The notes under the pieces were generated by a model. It saw nothing but the letters and a program-made list of their open reading frames with translations, was not told the origin of the DNA and made no database searches. Source: Flavobacteriaceae bacterium (GTDB lineage: Bacteria > Bacteroidota > Bacteroidia > Flavobacteriales > Flavobacteriaceae). Taken from it: a DNA stretch of 16,196 nucleotides. The position numbers were made by a program, and so were the translations under genes. Location of the stretch: assembly GCA_018608735.1 (NCBI GenBank), contig JABAYZ010000083.1:1-16196 (forward strand), given 5' to 3'. Shown here in pieces: positions 7,600 to 14,764 of the stretch; position 1 is the stretch's first letter, and the number at the start of each line of letters is the position of its first letter.

Positions 7600-7851
7600 A
7601 TGAGTTCAGACCACAAAACTACACAAAAAAAAGCAAATAGAGAATACCCCTATCTGCTTCGGGGAGACTTAAAAAAAGTATCAAACGAACTTGGTTGCAG
7701 TTATCAAAAAGTCCGCGACTATGTTCGCGGCACAGTCCAAGACCAACGCATTGGTGCCACGTTAGACAAACTTAATGCAGCCCGTAAAAAGCAGGCAGAA
7801 ACGGAGTCGGACAAAGCTGTTAGTGAAATAATCAACCAAAACGACTGCTGA
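7600..7851 (+). CDS. Small early DNA-binding protein, Ner-like position
   Basis: This 83-residue basic protein is the first gene of the early operon, the place that Ner occupies in Mu, where it damps repressor and early transcription. Residues about 22-45 (LRGDLKKVSNELGCSYQKVRDYVRG) read as a helix-turn-helix with the turn around LGCSY. The C-terminal third is charged and polar (AARKKQAETESDKAV). It does not show clear sequence similarity to Mu Ner itself, so the Ner role rests on position plus the putative helix-turn-helix. Its TGA overlaps the transposase ATG (ATG at 7851, TGA 7849-7851), so the two are probably translationally coupled. Confidence 0.7.
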   Translation: MSSDHKTTQKKANREYPYLLRGDLKKVSNELGCSYQKVRDYVRGTVQDQRIGATLDKLNAARKKQAETESDKAVSEIINQNDC

Positions 7852-9869
7852 TGCCACATATATGGAACGACATCATGGTGGTAACGAAAAGCGAGCTGAC
7901 TCCTGCACACTGGTCGGAAAGCGCTTTAAAACAAACGATACAACGCTATAAAAACAAGACTTACGGCGTCCAGCGCGTTCGACTAGGTGGCAACGGCAGG
8001 CAAATGCTCATTGCATTTGAAAGCCTACCAAAACACATACAGGTCGCACTTGGAGATCCGCGCAAAATAGACCACGTGTTGGAACCTTACTACAGCACCG
8101 ATCCAAAAGCAGTTGACTATTTTACAAATTTCCAATATCCCGACGGCAGCTACCTACCACCAAACACTCAAGAACAGTACATCACCAATGCATCGGTATT
8201 AAAAGCATTAATGGCGTTGGCTGCGGCTCGCAAAAATGAACGCATCGCAAAAGGTGGCAATTCACGTGGCATGACACAGTCCCTCATTGACGACCTCATT
8301 TCCTTTAATGAAATTCTTGTCAAAAAATATGGCGTCCAGCACAACATCCCCACATCTGCGCGGTTCAGATCCAAGCTGAACAATTTTGCTAGTGGTGGCT
8401 ATTATAGTTTAATTAAGGATCCCAAAGGCAAGCGCAAAACCAACGCTTTAAAATTAGATGAAACCACTGTCGAGCTGCTAAACGCACTATTTGCCCGCCA
8501 ACAGTACAAGCCATCACCAACCGAAGTATCAAACCAATACGACGCCTTTTTAGGCGGCTATTTAGACGTCATTAACGAAACCACAGGCGAAATCTACAAC
8601 CCCAAACAATTTAAGGAGCTATCAACGGCATCGGTAACTAACTACCTAAGCAGCTGGAACTCCACCACCGCCACGCATCCGATCCGAAATGGCAACCGCC
8701 AGCAGTTGATACAACGTTTCAAGCCTTACCACTCACTCCAACAAGCCAAATATGCGGGATCCTTAATCTCAATTGATGACCGCCAGCCACCATTTGAATA
8801 CCAAAAAGGCAAGCGCATGTGGTTCTACAACGCCATCGATACAGGTTCCGAAGCGTTTACCTGCTGGGTACACGGAAAAACAAAGGAAGGTATTATTGTT
8901 GATTTTTACCGCCAATTGATAAGAAACTACCACGAATGGGGCGTCCAGCTGCCTGCAGGGCTAGAATGTGAAGCCTCATTGAACCGCAGTTTTAAAGACA
9001 CATTTTTGCAGCAGGGCTGTATGTTTGAAAATGTACGGATCGAAGCCAACAACGCCCGTGGCAAGCGTATAGAAGCCTATTTTAAACCACTTCGCTATCA
9101 ATATGAAAAAAAGCGCGATGGATGGCTCGCCCGACCATTTGCCAAGTCAGAGCCAAACCAACTGTCTAACGTTCAAAAAACGATCATTCCTTACGACACA
9201 TTGACCAAAGAATGTCTGCTTGACATCATGGCATGGAATAACAGTGAACACAGCAAAATCAAAGGGAAAACACGCTGGGAAGTCTTTATGGACACGCAAA
9301 ATCCAAATTTAAGACCAACCAACTACAAAGCATTTCTACCATATATAGGGTACCAAACATCAACGAGTTGCAATGCAGGCACTGTTAAACTACAAAGTCA
9401 AGAGTGGCTGCTAGGCGATCGGGGGCAAATAGCCACAGGACAGGAGCTAATCCGACTGATGCAACTTGTTGAAGGTACCAAAATAGATATACACTGGATG
9501 GACGACAACCATGGCAATGTCTTTGTCGCACTCATATACATCGACGGACGCTACATCTGCGAAGCCATCGCCAAGCCTGTATATCCACGTGCCAAAATAG
9601 AACGCACCCCAGCCCATGAGGAAGCCCGTCTGCTCATGACACGCTATGTCGCCACAATTGATGGCTATATGAAGTCGCAAAAAAACAACGTACAGCACGT
9701 CAGCGTCATCGATCACCGACGCCCACAGCTCAATAACAAATTTGTGATTAAGGGACTCGAAAACTACCAACCGCAGCCAACAGCTGCCGAGGCATTGCCC
9801 GAACTCACAGAACACGAACCAACAACCGAACCAACTGGCAACAGCTGGGACGATGCCTTTAAAATCTAA
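7851..9869 (+). CDS. Mu-like DDE transposase (MuA family)
   Basis: This is the 672-residue DDE recombinase that would join prophage ends to target DNA for integration and replicative transposition. The N-terminal 70 or so residues (WSESALKQTIQRYK... to LPKHIQVALGDP) resemble the DNA-binding head of Bacteroidota MuA proteins. The catalytic RNase H-like core starts at about residue 300: GSLISIDDRQPPFEY supplies the first acidic residue (D309 or D310), and NNARGKRIEAYF supplies the last glutamate (E408). Where MuA has its middle aspartate, this protein has GLECEASLN, with E372 or E374 as the only acidic candidates. Residues about 495-580 fit the C-terminal beta-barrel, and a Pro/Thr/Glu-rich tail may contact the MuB-like protein. 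The start at 7851 is chosen for its TGATG overlap with the previous gene; an ATG at 7875 is an alternative. Confidence 0.92.
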   Translation: MPHIWNDIMVVTKSELTPAHWSESALKQTIQRYKNKTYGVQRVRLGGNGRQMLIAFESLPKHIQVALGDPRKIDHVLEPYYSTDPKAVDYFTNFQYPDGSYLPPNTQEQYITNASVLKALMALAAARKNERIAKGGNSRGMTQSLIDDLISFNEILVKKYGVQHNIPTSARFRSKLNNFASGGYYSLIKDPKGKRKTNALKLDETTVELLNALFARQQYKPSPTEVSNQYDAFLGGYLDVINETTGEIYNPKQFKELSTASVTNYLSSWNSTTATHPIRNGNRQQLIQRFKPYHSLQQAKYAGSLISIDDRQPPFEYQKGKRMWFYNAIDTGSEAFTCWVHGKTKEGIIVDFYRQLIRNYHEWGVQLPAGLECEASLNRSFKDTFLQQGCMFENVRIEANNARGKRIEAYFKPLRYQYEKKRDGWLARPFAKSEPNQLSNVQKTIIPYDTLTKECLLDIMAWNNSEHSKIKGKTRWEVFMDTQNPNLRPTNYKAFLPYIGYQTSTSCNAGTVKLQSQEWLLGDRGQIATGQELIRLMQLVEGTKIDIHWMDDNHGNVFVALIYIDGRYICEAIAKPVYPRAKIERTPAHEEARLLMTRYVATIDGYMKSQKNNVQHVSVIDHRRPQLNNKFVIKGLENYQPQPTAAEALPELTEHEPTTEPTGNSWDDAFKI

Positions 9870-9874
9870 TATAT

Positions 9875-10774
9875 ATGGAAAAATTAAACCTTGAATTTCG
9901 CAAAACAGTCGCCATCGCAGTACAAGAAGCCCGTAAAAATTACGTCGGTTCAACAGCTCAATTTGCTGACTCCCTCAATATCAATATCGCTGCCCTGCAG
10001 CGGATCCTAACCAATGATATTGAAGACTTGGACTTTGACAGCATGTGGATCAGCTTGGCACGGCAAATGAAACTAAATACTAAGGTGGACAATTGGAAGC
10101 CCGCCCGCACGGCGGTGTATAACCAGCTCGAAAAAAATCTAAATTTTTGCAAAGAATATTCCAAGTCCATGATCCTCATTGATGAGTGTGGTATCGGCAA
10201 AAGCTATTCCGCCCGACACATTTTGCACGGCATGAAAAACGCATTTTACGTGGACTGCAGTCAAGGTAAAACACGGATCCAATTCATACGATTAATCGCC
10301 CGCTGCATAGGCATGGACGACAAAGGTCGCTACGTTGATGTCAAAAACAACTTAAAGTACTACCTAACCAATATACTAGACCAGCCGCTGATCGTACTGG
10401 ACGATGCAGGCTATTTGGACTACGCATCATTTCTCGAAATGCAAGAGCTGTGGAATGCCACCGAAAACAAGTGCGCATGGTACATGATGGGTGACGACTC
10501 TTTGCAGTCCAAGATCACTCACGGCATTCACTCCAAAAAAGTAGGCTACAAAGCCATTTTTAGCCGCTTTTTAGACGAATACATCCACATCACGCCAACT
10601 GGTAAAGAAAATCGCCAAGACTTCATCAAAAAGCTGATCACGGACGTTGCGGATGTCAATATAACAGACAAAAAGAAGCTTAACCCTATCGTCAAAAAAG
10701 TGATGACGAAAAAAAGCACCCTCCGTTACTTAAAAATGATTGTTCAACTTCAAACTAAAAAGGATGCGCAATAG
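9875..10774 (+). CDS. MuB-like AAA ATPase (transposition target-DNA activator)
   Basis: This 299-residue protein should bind target DNA in an ATP-dependent way and stimulate the transposase, as MuB does. Residues about 10-50 form a repressor-like helix-turn-helix (YVGSTAQFADSLNINIAALQRIL), matching the N-terminal domain of MuB. The P-loop is DECGIGKS (about 103-110, K109). The usual first glycine is replaced by aspartate, but the GIGKS core is intact. Walker B is PLIVLDD (D176, D177), and WYMMGDDSLQSKI (about 202 onward) suits a sensor region. The C-terminal 60 or so residues are basic and helical. The gene starts 5 bp after the transposase stop, and its end overlaps the next ATPase gene by 11 bp. 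Confidence 0.88.
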   Translation: MEKLNLEFRKTVAIAVQEARKNYVGSTAQFADSLNINIAALQRILTNDIEDLDFDSMWISLARQMKLNTKVDNWKPARTAVYNQLEKNLNFCKEYSKSMILIDECGIGKSYSARHILHGMKNAFYVDCSQGKTRIQFIRLIARCIGMDDKGRYVDVKNNLKYYLTNILDQPLIVLDDAGYLDYASFLEMQELWNATENKCAWYMMGDDSLQSKITHGIHSKKVGYKAIFSRFLDEYIHITPTGKENRQDFIKKLITDVADVNITDKKKLNPIVKKVMTKKSTLRYLKMIVQLQTKKDAQ

Positions 10775-11387
10775 GACAGTCAAGAACCTTTATGATAAAA
10801 AATTCAAAACCTTTGATTTTGAAGGTGTATGGGCGGACACTATCGGACAGCCCGAAACCAACGGCGCATGGCTGGTGTATGGTGCCGAAAAAAACGGAAA
10901 AACATGGTTTTCACTTCTACTCGCTGAATACATAAGCAGCTTCACTTCGGTGCTGTACGTTTCTGCAGAGGAAGGCATGGGCAAAACATTTGTCGATGCC
11001 TGCCACCGCGCGCAGATCAATCCCAACAACCGCCGTTTGCATTTTGTCGAATACACCCCTGTCGATGAACTGTCGATCAAGTTATCCAAGCGCAGATCTG
11101 CTAAAGTTGTTTTTGTTGATAATATGACCATTTATGTGGACGAACTTAGATCGAAAACACTCCGAAATCTCCTGCAAAAGCATTCTGATAAGCTATTCAT
11201 ATTTATTGCCCATGAGGAGCGAAACGAACCCTATACCGCAGCTGCCAAGCTCGTCAAAAAATTAGCAAAAATAATAATAAGAGTCGAAGGGCTTGCCTGC
11301 TTTGTGTCGGGTCGCTGTAAAGGCGGCACGCTAACCATTGATGAAAACAAAGCAGCCCTATACCACGGCTCTAAAATTAAGGAATGA
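10764..11387 (+). CDS. RecA-like P-loop ATPase of the phage early region
   Basis: From the ATG at 10764 this protein has 207 residues; an in-frame ATG at 10740 would overlap the MuB-like gene further and is less likely. It has a clean Walker A, GAEKNGKT (residues 40-47), a RecA/KaiC-type segment VLYVSAEEGMGKT with acidic candidates E69/E70, and a hydrophobic Walker B strand KVVFVDN (D119). The middle and C-terminal parts (FIFIAHEERNEP, then KKLAKIIIRVEGLACFVSGR) resemble RecA-like phage ATPases of Bacteroidota mobile elements. A role in DNA recombination, replication or target handling is likely, but the exact function is unknown. This second ATPase directly after the MuB-like one is absent from Mu itself. 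Confidence 0.75.
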   Translation: MRNRTVKNLYDKKFKTFDFEGVWADTIGQPETNGAWLVYGAEKNGKTWFSLLLAEYISSFTSVLYVSAEEGMGKTFVDACHRAQINPNNRRLHFVEYTPVDELSIKLSKRRSAKVVFVDNMTIYVDELRSKTLRNLLQKHSDKLFIFIAHEERNEPYTAAAKLVKKLAKIIIRVEGLACFVSGRCKGGTLTIDENKAALYHGSKIKE

Positions 11388-11746
11388 TGAATCAAATATG
11401 CCACATATTGAAATACACCACAGCGGAATACGACAAGCTGTTTGAAGACCTGTTTATCAACTGGTGCATGATGCAGCAGCACTCGCCCATGCACTTACAA
11501 GCAATGCTGTTGGATCAACGCCTCATCAACTGGTTCACCCGAGAATACAACAGCCGCGAAACGCTTTTTGTTAAAACGGTCGCCAGAAACTCACATCTAA
11601 ACACCAACCACTTACGGGCATTGTACGACGATTTAACCACGACCATATTCACCTATCCAAAGCCCATTATGGCAGAAATAAAGCGCAAAGCGCGCAAGAC
11701 CATACAACCAAAAACGCCTTTAGAATACACCTATTTTAACAATTAA
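11384..11746 (+). CDS. Unknown phage early protein, 120 aa
   Basis: I do not recognise this protein. It is 120 residues, soluble, mostly helical by composition, and has a basic tail (AEIKRKARKTIQPKTPLEY). Its ATG overlaps the stop of the RecA-like ATPase as ATGA, so it is probably translated by coupling with that gene; a second ATG at 11387 is a possible start. The co-operonic position just after two ATPases suggests a role in phage DNA replication or recombination, but nothing in the sequence proves this. Confidence 0.7.
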   Translation: MMNQICHILKYTTAEYDKLFEDLFINWCMMQQHSPMHLQAMLLDQRLINWFTREYNSRETLFVKTVARNSHLNTNHLRALYDDLTTTIFTYPKPIMAEIKRKARKTIQPKTPLEYTYFNN

Positions 11747-11749
11747 TTC

Positions 11750-12019
11750 ATGAAATCAGACCCTCAAACACTAACAATAAACATCCTCAATAGGATTGAT
11801 CAACTCCGCGACGCCATCGCCTACTCCCGCGACCAAATGAAAGTTATGAGCTTTGGACAAGGCATTGCCTGCAATCAAGAGGTCGCACAATGGTTCAGAG
11901 TGCTGGAAGGGCAGTCCACCCCAAACTACACCATCCCAAAACACCTAGAAGACAAGGTGCAAAGCATTCTAAAACTAATTAAAGAAAAACAATGGAAACG
12001 CCCCAAAATCCGATACTAG
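11750..12019 (+). CDS. Unknown phage early protein, 89 aa
   Basis: This is an unrecognised 89-residue protein with no signal peptide or membrane segment. The first half is helical (LNRIDQLRDAIAYSRDQMK), and the C-terminus is strongly basic (SILKLIKEKQWKRPKIRY), which may suit nucleic-acid contact. It begins 3 bp after the previous stop. It is followed by a 33-bp gap, one of the larger breaks in the otherwise tightly packed early operon. Confidence 0.65.
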   Translation: MKSDPQTLTINILNRIDQLRDAIAYSRDQMKVMSFGQGIACNQEVAQWFRVLEGQSTPNYTIPKHLEDKVQSILKLIKEKQWKRPKIRY

Positions 12020-12052
12020 ACAATTTTAAATAATCACTCAAAAATAACAATT

Positions 12053-12667
12053 ATGACACAAAAATCATCAGCAAAAATGTGGACAGACGAGTCGGGAGTT
12101 TCAATCCCTTACAGCCGCACCACCAAAACCGAACGCCTATTTGAGCGCAGCACCGCCCGCATCCTCAAAGATGCCAAAGCAGCCAACGATCGGCTTGCCA
12201 AATTAAAAGAGCTGACCGCAAAACTAACCACAGAGGCGTACATCGCCTTTATGACCGACAAAGACGTCAAGGCGCGCAAAGGAAACTTCACCATGTACAA
12301 CTTTGATCGCAGCATCAAAGTAGAGGTCAACGTCAATGAACCCATTGTATTTGACGACTTGGGTGTCACGGCTGCCAAAGCCAAATTCGATGAATTTTTG
12401 GCAGCACACATCACTGCGACCAATACCTACGTCAAAGAAATGGTGTCCAGTGCATTTGAAACCACCCGCAGCAATAAGCTGGACACCAAAAAAATCATGG
12501 ACTTGATCCGTTACAAAAGCAAAATAAACATCCCTGCTTTTGTCGAAGCTGTCACCTTGCTCGAACAATCCATCCGCCACCCGTACACCAAAACATATTT
12601 TAAGGTATCGGAACGCCAGCCCGATGGCAGTTACAAACATGTAGAGCTCAACTTTGTATCCTTATGA
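12053..12667 (+). CDS. DUF3164 family protein (Mu-like phage early protein)
   Basis: This 204-residue protein fits DUF3164, a family found in the early regions of Mu-like phages with no established biochemical function. Matching features are the opening MWTDESGVSIPYS (the family usually begins with a W, D, G, P pattern), the charged helical stretch around residues 35-60, and the central KARKGNFTMYNFDRSIKVEV, equivalent to the family's conserved KGN(V/F)T-Y-FDG-YKV motif. The late segment SKINIPAFVEAVTLLEQSI is followed by a final strand pair YFKVSERQPDGSYKHVELNF. Its stop overlaps the MazG-like gene start (ATGA). The family identity is recognised from sequence pattern. Confidence 0.85.
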   Translation: MTQKSSAKMWTDESGVSIPYSRTTKTERLFERSTARILKDAKAANDRLAKLKELTAKLTTEAYIAFMTDKDVKARKGNFTMYNFDRSIKVEVNVNEPIVFDDLGVTAAKAKFDEFLAAHITATNTYVKEMVSSAFETTRSNKLDTKKIMDLIRYKSKINIPAFVEAVTLLEQSIRHPYTKTYFKVSERQPDGSYKHVELNFVSL

Positions 12668-12921
12668 ACACTATATTTAATGAAATCAAAAAAGAACGCA
12701 CCACCCAGGACATAAAGTGGGGCGTTCAAAATCACAGCCAAATTGAGTGGTGTGCCATACTCGGCGAGGAAGTCGGCGAGGTTCAAAAAGCCGCACTAGA
12801 AACGCATTTTAATTATATCACCAATAAAACAGACGACTACCGAAAAGAGCTGATACAAGTTGCTGCAGTGGCAGTGGCAATGATTGAATGTTACGATCGG
12901 CAAAAACACACACACCTATGA
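12664..12921 (+). CDS. MazG-like nucleotide pyrophosphohydrolase, small phage type
   Basis: This 85-residue protein resembles short phage MazG-like proteins, which hydrolyse nucleoside triphosphates to monophosphates and pyrophosphate or act as house-cleaning enzymes. Visible features are the opening IKKERTTQDIKWG-QNHS pattern common to this group, the metal-binding helix ILGEEVGEVQKAA (E35, E36, E39), and a second helix YRKELIQVAAVAVAMIE carrying E62. The second half of the classical ExxD motif is not obvious, so activity is uncertain. It overlaps both neighbours by ATGA junctions. Confidence 0.75.
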   Translation: MNTIFNEIKKERTTQDIKWGVQNHSQIEWCAILGEEVGEVQKAALETHFNYITNKTDDYRKELIQVAAVAVAMIECYDRQKHTHL

Positions 12922-13091
12922 AATCACTTATAAAAAGCATCACTTTCATCGCATTTATAATTTGCTCATTATGCAGCATTGGGCGGTGGTTTGTTAAGCC
13001 CGAACATCAATTAACTATTGATGGAACCATGGTGGTGTCCTTTTGGGTTTTAATCATTTCGCTACTAATTGAAATCAAAATCGATGCCTAA
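12918..13091 (+). CDS. Small two-helix membrane protein, 57 aa
   Basis: From ATG at 12918 (ATGA overlap with the MazG-like gene) this 57-residue protein has an N-terminal hydrophobic helix (IKSITFIAFIICSLCSIG), a short polar loop (VKPEHQLTIDG) and a second helix (MVVSFWVLIISLLI), probably with both ends on the same side of the membrane. A longer in-frame start at 12888 would overlap the previous gene more and adds a polar leader, so it is not preferred. The size and topology are holin-like, but the early-operon position makes a lysis role unproven. Confidence 0.65.
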   Translation: MKSLIKSITFIAFIICSLCSIGRWFVKPEHQLTIDGTMVVSFWVLIISLLIEIKIDA

Positions 13092-13278
13092 AATAGTTGT
13101 AAAACCAATCACCAGCACGTCCATAATGGTAAACAGAAAAGTAGTCTACAAAGACATGGACGACAAGTGGATCGCCGTTTCAGAATTAACAGCTTTTGAA
13201 ACCGCCGCTTTTGAACGTTACATAAAAGAGGTCATCGACACCGATGCGCCTATGGAAACTAAAACCTTTAAAATTTAA
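13084..13278 (+). CDS. Unknown small phage protein, 64 aa
   Basis: This is an unrecognised 64-residue protein (MPKIVVKPITSTSIMVNRKV...) with a likely beta-rich N-terminal half and an acidic helix in the second half (LTAFETAAFERYIKEVI). The ATG at 13084 overlaps the previous gene's stop by 8 bp; an earlier in-frame ATG at 13069 would overlap more. No membrane segment or metal-binding motif is visible. Confidence 0.6.
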   Translation: MPKIVVKPITSTSIMVNRKVVYKDMDDKWIAVSELTAFETAAFERYIKEVIDTDAPMETKTFKI

Positions 13279-13282
13279 AATC

Positions 13283-13738
13283 ATGATCACAATCACAATC
13301 ACTATCCTTTTATTCGTCTTATTTACCCTATGGGCTGTCGCCTATGTTGGAGTGCCTAAAAGCTACAGCGCGCTGTATTACAACGCCAAAACAAAGTACA
13401 CATACACCATGGCAATGCCCATGCTGGCGTTGGCAATCATTTTCACTCAATCGGATCCATTTTTGCAAGCTGCAGCTGCGGCATTGATCCTTGGAACCGC
13501 CGCACCCAACTATGAACACCGACCGTCTTTATCGGTGTATTTACATTATGGTTTCACAGCCATCGCCGCACTATTGTCGTGGTGGCCAATCGGCGGACTA
13601 TGGATGGCATTCGCAGCCGTTTTAATGCTCGGAATCGCAAAACTGCTATCTAGCCAACCCGCCCTCAAAAACGCTGTTTTTTGGGCAGAAGTGATCCTAT
13701 TTACAGTCGTTTTTTCTCACCTTATTTTTAATAGCTAA
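13283..13738 (+). CDS. Multi-pass membrane protein of unknown function, 151 aa
   Basis: From the ATG at 13283 this 151-residue protein starts directly with a transmembrane helix (MITITITILLFVLFTLWAVAYV) and continues with about four more hydrophobic segments. These lie around MAMPMLALAIIF, FLQAAAAALILGTAA, YGFTAIAALLSWWPIGGLWMAFAAVLMLGIA and AVFWAEVILFTVVFSHLI. The short loop YEHRPSLSVYLHY lies between them. The family is not recognised. An in-frame ATG at 13244 lies inside the previous gene and would put charged residues ahead of the first helix, so 13283 is preferred. Confidence 0.65.
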   Translation: MITITITILLFVLFTLWAVAYVGVPKSYSALYYNAKTKYTYTMAMPMLALAIIFTQSDPFLQAAAAALILGTAAPNYEHRPSLSVYLHYGFTAIAALLSWWPIGGLWMAFAAVLMLGIAKLLSSQPALKNAVFWAEVILFTVVFSHLIFNS

Positions 13739-13742
13739 AAAC

Positions 13743-13919
13743 ATGGATCCAATAAACGTAATGCCTAAAAAACAGCTAATCGATCGTCTTGATGAAATAA
13801 TTGAAGACTTTGAACTCAAGTTAAAACGTGCTAGAACCAACAGTGGTAAGCGCGGAGCCAAGGCAAACTTAAACTTTTTATCAAGCATCAAACACCACCT
13901 TTTAAATTCCGAAAAATGA
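13743..13919 (+). CDS. Unknown small basic protein, 58 aa
   Basis: ATG at 13743 opens a 58-residue frame (MDPINVMPKKQLIDRLDEII... ending IKHHLLNSEK) that begins 4 bp after the membrane-protein stop and overlaps the next gene by ATGA at 13916-13919. It is a charged, helical protein with a basic centre (KLKRARTNSGKRGAKA). The tight fit between neighbours and the coupling overlap are the main support that it is a real gene. Function unknown. Confidence 0.6.
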   Translation: MDPINVMPKKQLIDRLDEIIEDFELKLKRARTNSGKRGAKANLNFLSSIKHHLLNSEK

Positions 13920-14170
13920 AATATTACAAATACGCCTTTTTTGACAATAAAAACAAAGCACACAGATACCTACTGTCATTATGCAGACAACTGGGCTGGA
14001 CAATGCCACACCCAAAAAATGCTGATGTAAAGATCCCGAGCTTGGAACGACTTGGGCGGTTCATTGCCTTAGACTGTCGCCACAAGATCGCCCTCATGCA
14101 GCAATCACCCACACAGCTGCAAGTAACCATCCATCAGCTCGAACAAGTGCTGCTAAAACAGAAAGCATGA
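13916..14170 (+). CDS. Possible GemA/Gp16-like (DUF1018-type) protein, 84 aa
   Basis: This 84-residue protein carries YLLSLCRQLGW, then SLERLGRFIALDCRHKIALMQQSPTQLQVTIHQLEQVLLK. The spacing of these elements recalls the C-terminal half of the GemA/Gp16 (DUF1018) proteins found at the end of Mu-like early operons: a helix ending in LGW, then an RL-x-x-FI helix, then a final helix ending in I-x-x-LE. The N-terminal half of that family is absent, so if the relationship is real the protein is a short form. It overlaps genes on both sides by ATGA. The gene call is firm; the family call is tentative. Confidence 0.65.
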   Translation: MKYYKYAFFDNKNKAHRYLLSLCRQLGWTMPHPKNADVKIPSLERLGRFIALDCRHKIALMQQSPTQLQVTIHQLEQVLLKQKA

Positions 14171-14295
14171 CCAAAGTCATTTGCATACATCCTGCCACCA
14201 GACCAGTCGTGTTAAGCACTTCCTGCACCGTCGAAACGGTGGCAGCCGTTTGTACCCACTGCCAACGAGTAATTAATATAACCCACGAAACATGA
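14167..14295 (+). CDS. Tiny cysteine-containing protein, 42 aa
   Basis: ATG at 14167 overlaps the previous stop (ATGA), and the frame's own TGA at 14293-14295 overlaps the next ATG at 14292, giving a 42-residue protein with a CTHC pair near its C-terminus plus two further cysteines. The opening VICIHPATRPVV and the CxxC suggest a partial zinc-ribbon-like fold. Support comes from the precise coupling overlaps on both sides. No family recognised. Confidence 0.5.
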   Translation: MTKVICIHPATRPVVLSTSCTVETVAAVCTHCQRVINITHET

Positions 14296-14453
14296 TCACA
14301 ATAACATACTGCCAAGTTTGCACAGGAATTATAAGCAGCTCGGTAACTATTTCCCATCAAAAATATTGCCACTGCCCACCACCAAAAGGCTGGCAGTGTC
14401 CAAAATGTTACAGCTGCCACAGCCCAACCACCACCAGCTGTCCAAAATGTTAA
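14292..14453 (+). CDS. Cysteine-rich zinc-ribbon-like mini-protein, 53 aa
   Basis: This 53-residue protein has nine cysteines, mostly in paired motifs: CQVC (7-10), CHC (26-28), CPKC (36-39) followed by C42, and CPKC at the very C-terminus (50-53), with nearby histidines H22, H27 and H43. The pattern suggests one or two structural zinc sites. A 14-bp segment, TGTCCAAAATGTTA, occurs twice, 42 bp apart and in frame (14397-14410 and 14439-14452), so the last CPKC appears to be an internal duplication. It is coupled to the preceding mini-gene by an ATGA overlap. Function unknown; small zinc-ribbon proteins often act in transcription or as adaptors. Confidence 0.6.
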   Translation: MITITYCQVCTGIISSSVTISHQKYCHCPPPKGWQCPKCYSCHSPTTTSCPKC

Positions 14454-14470
14454 ATTCTAAGCACACACCT

Positions 14471-14764
14471 ATGAAATCAAAACACAAATACTTAACGTTT
14501 AACACGCTTTTTCAGTTTAAAAAATGGCTCAAAGCGACCACAGCCTATCAAATCACTTTTGAAGACAAAGGACAGGATCTGCTGCAAATATGGATCGACA
14601 AAGACGGCGAAATATTACACGCCAATCTTCAAGTCAGCATTTGGATCGGTCGAATGGTTGAGGTCAAAAAATTAGCCGTAGGCAAGCCCATCAACATTTG
14701 GGTCAAAGACCACTGGGAGCCCTACAACGGACTTATTGTGAAAACCAAAACAGCAGAATCATGA
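14471..14764 (+). CDS. Unknown phage protein, 97 aa
   Basis: From ATG at 14471 this is a 97-residue protein (MKSKHKYLTFNTLFQFKKWL...). A longer in-frame start at 14318 would cover the cysteine-rich gene in another frame and is rejected. The sequence alternates short strands and charged turns (ITFEDKGQDLLQIWIDKDGEIL, then VGKPINIWVKDHWEPY), suggesting a small beta-rich fold. Its TGA overlaps the start of the DUF4406 gene (ATG at 14761). Family not recognised. Confidence 0.6.
   Translation: MKSKHKYLTFNTLFQFKKWLKATTAYQITFEDKGQDLLQIWIDKDGEILHANLQVSIWIGRMVEVKKLAVGKPINIWVKDHWEPYNGLIVKTKTAES

Noticed and set aside
9447..9953. Minus-strand 168-codon frame opposite the transposase 3' end and MuB-like start
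   Set aside because: It lies antisense to two well-supported genes, spans their junction and has no recognisable domain; it is a shadow of their codon use.
12224..12640. Minus-strand 138-codon frame opposite the DUF3164 gene
   Set aside because: It is fully antisense to a recognised family protein, and a second antisense frame (12109-12423) also exists there, as expected from composition.
14318..14470. Upstream extension of the 97-aa gene to an ATG at 14318
   Set aside because: It runs out of frame over the cysteine-rich mini-gene, whose CxxC pattern and coupling overlaps look real, and an ATG at 14471 gives a sensible start.
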